A DNA stretch of 57,454 nucleotides from Bordetella parapertussis (lineage in GTDB: Bacteria; Pseudomonadota; Gammaproteobacteria; Burkholderiales; SG8-41). Position numbers and translations under genes: made by a program. Shown piece by piece: positions 8,093 to 16,618 of this stretch. Where the stretch lies: assembly GCA_945864585.1 (NCBI GenBank), contig CAMBCF010000012.1, positions 1 to 57,454 on the forward strand, written 5' to 3'. How positions within the stretch are numbered: the first letter of the stretch is position 1; each line of letters begins with the position of its first letter. The notes under the pieces are model-generated. The model was not told the DNA's origin, did no database searches, and saw only the letters and a list, made by a program, of their open reading frames with translations.

Positions 8093-9688
8093 TCAGTTCA
8101 GTAAAAATTGCGCCGGCATAAAGCCGATGATGGTTTGACGATACACGCTTTGCGTGTGCGCCAGATCCAGGGCGGCGCGATTGCGCGCGTCGGTGATGAT
8201 TTTTCCGCCGTCGAATAGCGCCGGCGCAAGCGTGACAGGCGCGGCCAGCATGTCCCACAGCGTGTTTTCGTGGCGTTGCGGCATATGATCCATGGTGACG
8301 CGCGCGGGTGCTGCGAGCGGCTGCGCGCTCGCCACGATAAAACTGTTGGTGTGGGTAGCCCCCGGCGTGGCAGGCCGGTAGAGCGCCAGATGCGGCAACG
8401 CCGCGCGCAGGGTTGCCAGCAGATGCGCATAACTCACCGGGTTTTGCAGGTCGGCAAACGTATTGAACACGGCAATGCCGTTGGCGCTCAGGCAGCGCCG
8501 CAGATCCTGAAAAAAATCGCGCGTGATCAAATAATCCGGCGTGCCGTCGCCATGAAACAGATCCACCACCACCACGTCGTAGGCGCGCGGACAGCGTTGC
8601 ACGAAGGTGCGCGCGTCGCTTTGATGCACCGGCGTTTTGGTTTCGTCTAACGCGAAAAAGCGCCGTGCGGCGCGCAACGATGCCGGATCGATTTCGACCA
8701 CTTCAGTGTGGATGCCGCGTGCCGCCAGCCGCGCCGGCGTCATGCCCGCGCCCAGTCCCAGCGCCAGCGCATGGCGCGCGTCGGGACGATGGGCCAGCGC
8801 CAGCGCTTCCAGTGCATAGTTGTAAAACGAACGCGCGCGGCCGTCGGATTCCACCGCGTTTTGGGTGAGGCCATCCTGGAAATACAGCCTTGAGAAATGG
8901 CCTTCGGCGTCGGGTTCTTGTTTGATGATTTTCACCGTGCCAAACAGCGAACGATAGGTGGCTTCAACGCGCCACGACGCACCTTGATAGGTAATCACGC
9001 CGGCGCGGCCGGTGTAGGCGTCGGCCTGCCACAGCAGAACGAGTGAGGCCAGCAGACCCAGCACCGACGCTGCGGTGATGCGCGCGCGGCGCTTGAGCGC
9101 CTTGGGTGCGAATACAGCCACCGCAATTCCCAGCGCCGCCAGCAGCGCGGCCACAATCAGCACCGCGTCGTAGTTGCTGACAAAGGGAATCAGGCCAAAG
9201 GCTGTCACCAGCACGCCGGCCACCGAACCTATGGTGCTGACAAAAAACACCTGTCCGGCGCCGCCGTCGCCTTCATGGTTGCCAGCGCGCCGCGTAATCG
9301 CCACCAGCAACGGGTTCATCGCCGAGGCCGCTATCAGCGGCGCTGCCAGCAGAATCAGGCAAGCAACGAACGCGCCCGCCACCACGCTCCACGCCGCCAG
9401 CGGCGCGAATACGAACGGGTAAATAAGACACGCAGCGACGATAAACAGCGCCGCCAGCGCCGGCATCAGGCCAAAGAGTTCGAGCAGACTTGCGGCCGGG
9501 ATATTGCGGGAATTTGCGAGCTTGCCGCCGCTCCAATAACCGACTGCAAGCGCCACCAGCGTGATCGAGAGTATGCCGGTCCAGATGTAAAGGCTGACAC
9601 CGAAGTAGGGCGCCATGATGCGGGAGGCGAGTAACTCCAGTGCAAGTATGGCGCCGCCGGAAATGAAGATTACCGCTTGTAGCAGCAT
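8093..9688 (-). CDS. Membrane-fused spermidine-synthase-like protein
   Basis: A protein of about 531 residues: an N-terminal membrane part with roughly seven helices (from LLQAVIFISGGAILALELL to about residue 215), then a SpeE-like Rossmann domain with ALGLGAGMTPARLAARG, VVEIDP and YDVVVVDLFHGDGTPDYL. This is the arrangement annotated as fused MFS/spermidine synthase. Polyamine chemistry is unproven. The longer reading from 9850 would overlap the divergent gene by 59 bases, so I start at the ATG at 9688, just before the first helix. It separates methyltransferase copy 1 from copies 2-7, converging on the former and diverging from the latter. Confidence 0.85.
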   Translation of the reverse strand: MLLQAVIFISGGAILALELLASRIMAPYFGVSLYIWTGILSITLVALAVGYWSGGKLANSRNIPAASLLELFGLMPALAALFIVAACLIYPFVFAPLAAWSVVAGAFVACLILLAAPLIAASAMNPLLVAITRRAGNHEGDGGAGQVFFVSTIGSVAGVLVTAFGLIPFVSNYDAVLIVAALLAALGIAVAVFAPKALKRRARITAASVLGLLASLVLLWQADAYTGRAGVITYQGASWRVEATYRSLFGTVKIIKQEPDAEGHFSRLYFQDGLTQNAVESDGRARSFYNYALEALALAHRPDARHALALGLGAGMTPARLAARGIHTEVVEIDPASLRAARRFFALDETKTPVHQSDARTFVQRCPRAYDVVVVDLFHGDGTPDYLITRDFFQDLRRCLSANGIAVFNTFADLQNPVSYAHLLATLRAALPHLALYRPATPGATHTNSFIVASAQPLAAPARVTMDHMPQRHENTLWDMLAAPVTLAPALFDGGKIITDARNRAALDLAHTQSVYRQTIIGFMPAQFLLN

Positions 9689-9708
9689 GGAGAAGGGGGT
9701 CAGTCGGG

Positions 9709-9714
9709 TATAAT
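9709..9714 (+). promoter_or_regulatory. Candidate -10 box for the methyltransferase array
   Basis: A perfect TATAAT preceded by GGG lies in the 103-base gap between the divergent spermidine-synthase-like gene and copy 2, and reads towards the array. No good -35 box is found at normal spacing, so an activator may be needed, or the site may not be used. Confidence 0.35.
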
Positions 9715-9791
9715 GGGTCGCGAATTTAACATAGGTTTGGCGGTTAAGAGAGGGGCGTGGCGTTACGAGGTCCGCAGCCAAGGAGAATAGG

Positions 9792-10706
9792 GTGTCCGTT
9801 ATGAGATCGTGGATGGCGGTGCTGATCGCGCTGCTCCCGTTGCCAGCCACGCCGGCGCGGGCGCAGGAACCGCGCGTGCCCTACGTGCCGACGCCACAGT
9901 TGGTGGTGGAAAAAATGCTGCAGATGGCGCGCGTGAGCGGCAGTGATTATCTGATTGATCTGGGTTCCGGCGACGGGCGCATAGTGGTTACCGCGGCAAA
10001 AAAGCACGGTGCGCGCGGCTTTGGCGTGGATATCAATCCCACGCGCGTGGCCGAGGCGGTGGCGAACGCGCAAAAAAACGGCGTGATGGATAAAGTGGCG
10101 TTTTATCAGCGTGATTTGTTTCAGACTGATCTTACGCAGGCGACGGTGATCAGCATGTATTTGCTGCCGCGCGTGAATATGGAACTGCGCCCAAAGTTGC
10201 TTGACTTGAAACCCGGCACCCGCATTGTGTCGCACGATTTTGCGATGGATGACTGGAAGCCCGATGCGCATGTGCGCATGGACACCAAGGAAAAATATGG
10301 CGGCAGCGGCGGCGAAAGCGACGTGTATTTCTGGGTGGTGCCGGCCCGGGTCGCGGGCGCATGGCGCTGGGAAATGCCCTCCGGGGGCAAGCCGCAAGCG
10401 TATGCGATTACACTCCATCAAACGTTTCAGATGGTCAGCGGCAACGTCTCGGTGAACGGCCGCAATGCGCCGCTGCACAATGTAAAACTCAGCGGCGATG
10501 AATTGAGTTTCACGTTTACGGCTGACCTCGGTGCGGGGCCGGTGAAACATGATTTCAGGGGCAAAGTCGCTGGCGACCGCTTAAGCGGCAGCGGCGCATT
10601 GTCGGGCAGCCGCACGCAGGGCCGCTTTGACTGGCACGCCGAGCGTGCGGTGCGCGGCGTGTTGTTTACGCCGACGGTTTTGGCGCAATGGGGAAAGGTT
10701 CAGTGA
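9792..10706 (+). CDS. Exported class I SAM-dependent methyltransferase, copy 2
   Basis: About 304 residues, first gene of the unbroken six-gene run. GTG start at 9792, with AGGAGA at 9781-9786 at good spacing. The signal peptide ends near PARA before QEPRVPYVPTPQ. Motifs are IDLGSGDGRIVVTAA, GVDINPTRVAEA, DLFQTDLTQATVISMYLLP and RIVSHDFAMDDWKPD. A Gly/Ser insert (KYGGSGGESD) precedes FWVVPARVAG, and the C-terminal domain runs on to a tail (GVLFTPTVLAQWGKVQ) longer than in the other copies. The final bases overlap the ATG of copy 3, implying translational coupling. Confidence 0.88.
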   Translation: MSVMRSWMAVLIALLPLPATPARAQEPRVPYVPTPQLVVEKMLQMARVSGSDYLIDLGSGDGRIVVTAAKKHGARGFGVDINPTRVAEAVANAQKNGVMDKVAFYQRDLFQTDLTQATVISMYLLPRVNMELRPKLLDLKPGTRIVSHDFAMDDWKPDAHVRMDTKEKYGGSGGESDVYFWVVPARVAGAWRWEMPSGGKPQAYAITLHQTFQMVSGNVSVNGRNAPLHNVKLSGDELSFTFTADLGAGPVKHDFRGKVAGDRLSGSGALSGSRTQGRFDWHAERAVRGVLFTPTVLAQWGKVQ

Positions 10707-11590
10707 TGCGAGTTTCGGTTTCCGCAGGGTTCGCGGCATTTATTTTCAGTACGGTTGTGGCCGCCGCGATGGCGCAGGATTATGGCGATACGCCCTATGT
10801 TCAAACACCGCAGGTGGTGGTGGACAAAATGCTGGAAATCGCCAAAGTCAGCAGCAAGGATTACCTGGTAGATCTCGGTTCCGGTGATGGCCGCATGATT
10901 ATTACAGCGGCCAAGCGTTATGGCGCGCGCGGCTTTGGCGTTGATTTGAACAAGAGCCTGGTGACGCTGAGCAACCGCAACGCCGCCAAAATGGGGGTGG
11001 CCAATCGCGCGGTGTTTTATGAGCGCGATCTGCATGAAACCGATCTGGCGAAGGCGGACGTATTGACTATTTATTTGCTGCCCGAAGTCAATCTGATGGT
11101 GCGCCCGCGGATCCTTGCGTTAAAGCCCGGCACGCGGCTGGTATCGCACGACTACGGCTTTGGTGAATGGCCGCCCGATATCGAGCTCACGATGGACGCG
11201 CCGGGCAAACCCGTCGGGCGCGATCAAAAGAGCAAGGTGATGTTTTGGGTAGTGCCTGCCCGCGTGGCCGGTAAATGGGTGTGGCAAGGCCCGGCAGAGC
11301 TGTATGAACTGCAACTCGAACAGGTATTCCAGAAAATCACCGGCACGCTGAGCGCGGGTGGCCGCCGGGCAACGATTGAAAAAGCCGTGCTCACCGGCGA
11401 TCACATCAGTTTCGAGGCGGCGTTGGACAAAGGTAATAAGGTGCGTCAAGAATTCCGCGGCAAGGTGATCAACAATGCCATCGCGGGCGACATGCGTGTG
11501 GCGGGCGCCGCGCAGGCGTGGAACGCCACGCGCACGGAACTGCGCGACGCGCGCTTCACCGATCTGACGCCAGGCATTACGGCGAGGTAA
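10706..11590 (+). CDS. Exported class I SAM-dependent methyltransferase, copy 3
   Basis: About 294 residues. The ATG at 10706 shares one base with the TGA of copy 2 (TGATG) and has GGGAAAGG at 10691-10698; the longer reading from 10688 is less likely. The signal ends at AMA before QDYGDTPYVQTPQ. Core motifs are VDLGSGDGRMIITAA, GVDLNKSLV, DLHETDLAKADVLTIYLLP and RLVSHDYGFGEWPPD. It shares FWVVPARVAGKW and the C-terminal beta domain (ISFEAALDKGNKVRQEF) with its paralogs. The end ARFTDLTPGITAR is unique to this copy. Copy 4 follows after five bases. Confidence 0.88.
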   Translation: MRVSVSAGFAAFIFSTVVAAAMAQDYGDTPYVQTPQVVVDKMLEIAKVSSKDYLVDLGSGDGRMIITAAKRYGARGFGVDLNKSLVTLSNRNAAKMGVANRAVFYERDLHETDLAKADVLTIYLLPEVNLMVRPRILALKPGTRLVSHDYGFGEWPPDIELTMDAPGKPVGRDQKSKVMFWVVPARVAGKWVWQGPAELYELQLEQVFQKITGTLSAGGRRATIEKAVLTGDHISFEAALDKGNKVRQEFRGKVINNAIAGDMRVAGAAQAWNATRTELRDARFTDLTPGITAR

Positions 11591-11595
11591 GCGCG

Positions 11596-12423
11596 TTGCA
11601 ACCGTTGATGCGCGCGGCGCTGGTGTTGCTGCTGGCGGTGCCATTGCATGCGGGTGCGGCGGTTCTGGATGTGCCTACGCCGTACATTCCTTCCACGCAT
11701 GGCAATGTCGATGAAATGCTGCGTCTGGCGGCGGTGACACCGCAGGATGTCGTATACGACCTGGGCTCCGGCGACGGACGCATCGTGATTTCCGCGGTGC
11801 GTGACTATGGCGCGCGTGGTGTCGGCATAGACATTGATCCGGCGTTGGTGCGCGAGAGTACGGAGAACGCGCGCCGTGCGGGTGTGACTGCGCGAGCCGA
11901 ATTTCGCGCCAGTGATATTTTCGCGGTTAATCTGACCGAAGCAACGGTGGTGACGATGTATCTGCTATCGGGGCTGGTGGCTAAATTGGAGCCCAAGCTG
12001 CTGGCGGAACTGAAACCTGGCACACGCATAGTCGCGCACGACTATGGGTTTGCGAAATGGCAACCGGATCGCAAGGTGCAGATATCCAAGACCTACATGC
12101 TTTACGTCGTGCCCGCCAAGGTTGCTGGTGGCTGGCGTATCGACGCTGTGCTGACACGCGGGCGCGAATTCACGCTCGATCTGCAACAGCAGTATCAGGA
12201 AGTGCGCGGCGGCGTGCGGGTGCAAGGCGGATTTCTCCCCGCCTTCGAGGCGCGGCTGGATGGCGAAAAAATCAGTTTCGTGCTGGTGGAAGACGACGTG
12301 AGTTACCGTTTCGAAGGATTGGTGCGCGGTGACACGATGGAAGGCCTGGTACGTTATGGCTACGGCCCCAAATCCAGTGAACAAACCTGGCGCGCGCGGC
12401 GTGTCGCGGCGGCTACTCGCTAA
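11596..12423 (+). CDS. Exported class I SAM-dependent methyltransferase, copy 4 (divergent)
   Basis: About 275 residues. The start is probably TTG at 11596, eight bases after GAGG (11584-11587); the ATG at 11608 is the alternative, and longer readings lack a signal peptide at the N-terminus. The signal ends about HAGAA before VLDVPTPYIPSTHGN. Core: YDLGSGDGRIVISAV, GIDIDPALV, RIVAHDYGFAKWQPD. The YLLP element conserved in most copies reads YLLSGLVAKL here, and the YVPTPQ element is altered to YIPSTH, so its specificity may differ. The C-terminal domain (ISFVLVEDDVSYRFEGLVRG) is kept. Confidence 0.85.
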   Translation: MQPLMRAALVLLLAVPLHAGAAVLDVPTPYIPSTHGNVDEMLRLAAVTPQDVVYDLGSGDGRIVISAVRDYGARGVGIDIDPALVRESTENARRAGVTARAEFRASDIFAVNLTEATVVTMYLLSGLVAKLEPKLLAELKPGTRIVAHDYGFAKWQPDRKVQISKTYMLYVVPAKVAGGWRIDAVLTRGREFTLDLQQQYQEVRGGVRVQGGFLPAFEARLDGEKISFVLVEDDVSYRFEGLVRGDTMEGLVRYGYGPKSSEQTWRARRVAAATR

Positions 12424-12454
12424 CGGCCCCGGCTGGAGAGATTTCTGTAACGCT

Positions 12455-13294
12455 ATGATTTTATTTATAAAAAAATACATGCTGGTTGCGCTGTTAGTGG
12501 CCAGCGCCGCCCCGGCGCACGCGCAGTGGCCGTATGAAGTGCCGTTTGTGCCGTCGCCACAAGTGGTGGTTGATGAAATGCTGCGCCTGGCGGATGTCAG
12601 GCAGGAGGACTTCGTTATCGATCTGGGTTCCGGCGATGGGCGCATCCTGATCACCGCGGCCGCTAAATTCGGTGCGCGCGGTGTCGGCGTCGATCTTGAC
12701 GAAAGTCTGATTTACCAAAGCGTAGCCAACGCGCAAACGGCAGGCGTGGCCGAGCGCGTGCAATTCATCCGCCAGGATTTGTTCAAGACTGATCTGTCGC
12801 GCGCGACCGTCATCACCATGTATTTGTTGCCCGGCGTAAACATGCGTCTGCGTCCGCAGTTGCTGGCGTTGAAGCCGGGCACGCGCATCGTGGCGCATGA
12901 TTTTGATCTGGGCGACTGGAAGCCCGATGCCAAGCTTACCGTGCGCAAGAACGTCATGTTGTGGGTGGTGCCGGCGAAGATGGATGGACGCTGGCGTTTG
13001 CAGTTGCTGCTGCCCGCCGGCGCGCAGAGCTGGGACCTCGATATTCGCCAGAAGCATCAGGAAATCGACGGCGTGGTGCGCGTTGCGGATCGTCCACCGG
13101 GGAGCATTTGGCAGGCTGCATTGCGCGGCGACCGTGTGAGTTTTGTGCTGGTTGATAACAGCGACCGCGAAAACGAAGCCAACCTGTATTTCGAAGGTGT
13201 GGTGCGTGGTGGTGTGATGGAAGGTGAATTGCGCCGCGGCGTGGGCGCCTCGCAAACACGGCATAACTGGCGCGCGGAGCGGGTGCGGCCTTGA
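12455..13294 (+). CDS. Exported class I SAM-dependent methyltransferase, copy 5
   Basis: About 279 residues from the ATG at 12455 (GGAGAG upstream at 12434-12439). A short basic N-terminus and hydrophobic run end at AHA before QWPYEVPFVPSPQ. Motifs: IDLGSGDGRILITAA, GVDLDESLI, DLFKTDLSRATVITMYLLP and RIVAHDFDLGDWKPD, the most canonical set of the array. The central LWVVPAKMDGRW joins to a beta domain ending in HNWRAERVRP. The 31-base gap to copy 4 is the second widest in the run, and the TGA overlaps the TTG start of copy 6 by four bases. Confidence 0.88.
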   Translation: MILFIKKYMLVALLVASAAPAHAQWPYEVPFVPSPQVVVDEMLRLADVRQEDFVIDLGSGDGRILITAAAKFGARGVGVDLDESLIYQSVANAQTAGVAERVQFIRQDLFKTDLSRATVITMYLLPGVNMRLRPQLLALKPGTRIVAHDFDLGDWKPDAKLTVRKNVMLWVVPAKMDGRWRLQLLLPAGAQSWDLDIRQKHQEIDGVVRVADRPPGSIWQAALRGDRVSFVLVDNSDRENEANLYFEGVVRGGVMEGELRRGVGASQTRHNWRAERVRP

Positions 13295-14196
13295 GAGTGA
13301 CAAGATATCTCTTTGTTTTTATTGCATATTTTTGTGCGGCTTCCTATCCAGCGCGTGCGGCCGATGCGCCCTATGTGCAGACGCCGTGGAACGTGGTCGA
13401 TGCTCTGCTCAAAATGGGTGGCGTGGGGCCGAACGATTACCTGATTGATCTGGGGTCGGGCGATGGCCGCATCATTATCGCTGCCGCGAAGCGGCTGGGG
13501 GCGCGCGGCATGGGCGTCGAGCTGGATGCCCATCTGGTGCGCGCCGCGCAGCGCGATGCGCAGCGCGAGGGCGTGAGTGATCGTGTGTCCTTTGCAGTGG
13601 AGGATTTGTTTTTTGCCGATATCAGCAAGGCTACCGTCATCACCGTCTATATGAGCGAGGCCGTGAATTTGCGTCTGCGCCCCGCGTTCTTCAAATTAAA
13701 GCCGGGAACGCGCATCCTGTCGCACGATTTTGATATGGCGCAGTGGGCGCCCGATGCCAAGCTCACTGTGGCCGTGCCCGACAAGCCCTATGGCGCACCC
13801 CAGAGCGACATATTTCTGTGGGTGGTGCCGGCGGATGCTTCAGGGCGTTGGCGCTGGCAGCCGACGGCGGCCGCGGCCTATTGGGAGTACGATGCGGCGT
13901 TGGACCAAACCTTTCAGATGCTGTCGGGTGCGGTGAGTGCGGATGGGCGCAAGGTCCAGGTGCAAAATGCGCGAGTACGCGGAGAGACCGTCAATTTTTC
14001 CGCGTTGCTAGAGCGGGAAGGCTGCGTGGTACGCCACGAGTTCAGCGGGCGCCTGCGGGGCGATGTGATTGAAGGCCACGTGACGGTCGATGGCGTGCAG
14101 GCGCCGTGGCGCGCCTCGCGCCTCGCGCGCGGCCGCATGAATATTGCGGCAGGCGTTGAGTCCGCTCAATTGAGAAGTGCGGAACGTGTTGATTGA
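13291..14196 (+). CDS. Exported class I SAM-dependent methyltransferase, copy 6 (YLLP element changed)
   Basis: About 301 residues. TTG at 13291 overlaps the copy 5 stop by four bases, with GGAG at 13276-13279; GTG at 13297 is an alternative. The signal ends near ARA before ADAPYVQTPWN. Core: IDLGSGDGRIIIAAA, GVELDAHLV, DLFFADISKATVITVY. Then MSEAVNLRLRP replaces the usual LLPxVN, a charged substitution where the others have LLP. RILSHDFDMAQWAPD follows. The C-terminal domain is present (RHEFSGRLRGDVIEGHVTV), with an extra tail after WRASRLARGR. Copy 7 follows after 70 bases. Confidence 0.87.
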   Translation: MRVTRYLFVFIAYFCAASYPARAADAPYVQTPWNVVDALLKMGGVGPNDYLIDLGSGDGRIIIAAAKRLGARGMGVELDAHLVRAAQRDAQREGVSDRVSFAVEDLFFADISKATVITVYMSEAVNLRLRPAFFKLKPGTRILSHDFDMAQWAPDAKLTVAVPDKPYGAPQSDIFLWVVPADASGRWRWQPTAAAAYWEYDAALDQTFQMLSGAVSADGRKVQVQNARVRGETVNFSALLEREGCVVRHEFSGRLRGDVIEGHVTVDGVQAPWRASRLARGRMNIAAGVESAQLRSAERVD

Positions 14197-14266
14197 CAGG
14201 GTTAGACTAGCGCAGATCGGCAATGGTAGATGGGTTGGCATCGGCATTTTTGACCAAGGAGCAGCA

Positions 14267-15169
14267 ATGAAATTTCTGAAGCAAGTAGCAGTGTTATCAA
14301 GTGCGTTGGTGTTGACAGCGGTCGCGCACGCGCAATCGGGCGTGGGTGACGTGGTTTACGTGCCCACACCGCAAATCGTGGTGGACGAAATGCTGATGAT
14401 GGCCAAGGTGAACAAGTCGGATTACCTGATCGATCTGGGATCCGGCGATGGGCGCTTTGTGATTACCGCCGCCAAAAAACACGGCGCGCGCGCGCTGGGG
14501 GTTGATCTCGACACCTACCTGCTTAAAGTCGCCAACGCGGCCGCGCTCAAGGAAAATGTCGCAGACCGGGTGACCTTCCGCGAACAAAATCTGTTCGAGA
14601 CCGATATTTCCGAGGCCACCGTGGTGTCCACGTATTTGCTGCCTGAAATGAATCTTAAGCTGCGCGCCAAGATCATGAGATTAAAGCCCGGCACACGCGT
14701 GGTGGCGCACGATTACAACATGGGAGACTGGTATCCGGATGAACAAAAAACGCTGGTAGTACCGGAGAAAAAAGTCGGCAACCCCGGCATCAGTTACATC
14801 TTTTCATGGGTGGTGCCGGCGCTGGCGGCCGGCAAATGGCAGTCGCAAGTCAATATCGGCGGCAAGGATGCCACCTATGAATTTGATGTAGTGCAGTTTT
14901 TCCAGAACCTCGACGGCGACGCCACGGCGGATGGCGCGCGCGGTGAATTGCGCGGCAAAATGAGCGGCGAGCAATTACGCTTTTCGCTCACCGGCAAGAG
15001 CGGGCAGAAGATTGAGCGCCATGAATTCAGCGGCCAGTTGGCCGGCGAAACCATCACCGGCACAGTGCGCATCGGTGAAGGTGCTGCGCAGCGCCAGGCG
15101 GCGTGGACCGCCAAACGCCTCAAGCGCGGCCAACTCGTGCGCGCGCAAGACGAGCCGGGGGCGAAATAA
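14267..15169 (+). CDS. Exported class I SAM-dependent methyltransferase, copy 7
   Basis: About 300 residues from the ATG at 14267, which has the best ribosome site of the array (AAGGAG at 14256-14261, five-base spacing). Signal peptide ends at AHA before QSGVGDVVYVPTPQ. Core: IDLGSGDGRFVITAA, GVDLDTYLL, NLFETDISEATVVSTYLLP and RVVAHDYNMGDWYPD. C-terminal domain: LRFSLTGKSGQKIERHEF to AAWTAKRLKRG. The strong ribosome site after a 70-base gap may mark a second transcription or translation start. The permease gene begins one base after the stop. Confidence 0.9.
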   Translation: MKFLKQVAVLSSALVLTAVAHAQSGVGDVVYVPTPQIVVDEMLMMAKVNKSDYLIDLGSGDGRFVITAAKKHGARALGVDLDTYLLKVANAAALKENVADRVTFREQNLFETDISEATVVSTYLLPEMNLKLRAKIMRLKPGTRVVAHDYNMGDWYPDEQKTLVVPEKKVGNPGISYIFSWVVPALAAGKWQSQVNIGGKDATYEFDVVQFFQNLDGDATADGARGELRGKMSGEQLRFSLTGKSGQKIERHEFSGQLAGETITGTVRIGEGAAQRQAAWTAKRLKRGQLVRAQDEPGAK

Positions 15170-15170
15170 G

Positions 15171-16532
15171 ATGAGTCACTCGAATACGGGCGCGGCGCCG
15201 CGTCCTTCGCTCACACTCACTGACGCGATCGCGATGATTGTCGGCATCGTGATCGGCGCCGGCATCTTCCGTGCGCCTTCCATCGTCGCCGGCAGTTCTT
15301 CCAGCGAGGCGGTCGTGATTGGATTATGGATCGCGGGTGGCGTAATTTCCATCGTTGGCGCGCTGTGCTACGCTGAACTGGGTTCCGCTTATCCGAGCGC
15401 GGGAGGCGAGTATCATTTTCTGTCGCGCGCCTACGGCGACAAACTCGGATTCCTGTTTGCGTGGGCGCGCATGAGCGTGGTGCAGACCGGCGCCATCGCC
15501 GCGATCGCCTTCGTGTTCGGCGATTATGCGACGCAGCTGCTTAGTCTGGGGGAGAAGAGTGCGGTGATTTACGCGCTCATTGCGGTGATCGGCATCACCG
15601 CGCTCAATGTGATCGGCACGCGCGAGAGCAAGATAATGCAAACCGTGGTCACCAGTGCGCTTGCCCTTGCGATGCTGGCGGTTATCGTGGCGGGCTTCAT
15701 GGCGAGCGGCTTACCCCCGAAGCCTGCGGCCGCTGCGGCCGCGACCACTTCCGGCCCGTTATTTTCGCAGCTGGCGTTGATATTCGTGCTGCTCGCCTAC
15801 GGCGGCTGGAACGAGGCGGCCTACCTCACGGCGGAGATGCAGGACCGACGCCGCAATATCGTGCGTGCGCTGGTGATCGGGCTGGTGATCGTCACGCTGC
15901 TCTATGTACTGTTGAATGTGGCATACATCAAGGTGCTTGGACTGGAAGGCATGAAAGCCTCCAAGGCGCTTGCGGCGGATGTGATGAAGCTCACTTTCGG
16001 GAACGTCGGCGTGGTGCTGCTGAGCGTGATCGTGATCGCGGCGGCGCTGTCCACGTTGAACGCCACGGTGTTCACCGGCGCGCGCACCAATTATGCGCTG
16101 GGCCGTGACTACGCGTTGTTTGGCAAGCTCGGTGTGTGGAGCGAAGGTGCTAACGCGCCAGTGCCGGCGCTGATCACACAGGGCGTCATTGCGATGGTGC
16201 TGGTGCTGCTGTCGTCATTTACGCCAGACGGTTTCGAAACCATGGTTGCCTACACTTCGGGCGCATTCTGGCTGTTCTTTCTGCTGACCAGTGTTTCGTT
16301 GTTCGTGCTACGCCGCCAGAAGCCTGACAACGAAGACCACTTCAGAGTGCCGCTTTATCCGCTGACGCCAATCTTGTTCAGCGCGATGTGCGCGTTCATG
16401 CTCTATTCCAGCGCGGACTACGCGATGTCCAAAGACCCCGGCAGCATCGGCGCGCTGCTCGGTCTGGGCGTGCTGCTGGCCGGCATACCGCTGATGCTGA
16501 TCGCGAAAAAGCGCAACGTCACAGCCGCATAA
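15171..16532 (+). CDS. APC-superfamily amino acid/polyamine permease
   Basis: Inner-membrane transporter of 453 residues with about 12 hydrophobic helices. The first helix holds the unwound substrate and sodium/proton site motif GIVIGAGIFRAPS; then come GALCYAELGSAYPSAGGEY, typical of helices 2-3, and NEAAYLTAEMQDRRRN in the helix 6-7 loop. An Ala-rich linker (PKPAAAAAATT) interrupts the middle. The ATG at 15171 follows the last methyltransferase by one base, so it should share that transcript. Its substrate is open. A link to methylated amino acids or polyamines would be inference from position only. Confidence 0.9.
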   Translation: MSHSNTGAAPRPSLTLTDAIAMIVGIVIGAGIFRAPSIVAGSSSSEAVVIGLWIAGGVISIVGALCYAELGSAYPSAGGEYHFLSRAYGDKLGFLFAWARMSVVQTGAIAAIAFVFGDYATQLLSLGEKSAVIYALIAVIGITALNVIGTRESKIMQTVVTSALALAMLAVIVAGFMASGLPPKPAAAAAATTSGPLFSQLALIFVLLAYGGWNEAAYLTAEMQDRRRNIVRALVIGLVIVTLLYVLLNVAYIKVLGLEGMKASKALAADVMKLTFGNVGVVLLSVIVIAAALSTLNATVFTGARTNYALGRDYALFGKLGVWSEGANAPVPALITQGVIAMVLVLLSSFTPDGFETMVAYTSGAFWLFFLLTSVSLFVLRRQKPDNEDHFRVPLYPLTPILFSAMCAFMLYSSADYAMSKDPGSIGALLGLGVLLAGIPLMLIAKKRNVTAA

Positions 16533-16618
16533 CGATGCGTTTTGGCGTCGCCCGGCATACCGCTGCGAAACGTGGGGCATGCCCCTTTCGCGTTGGCGGC
16601 GAACCACGCCGCTGCAGG

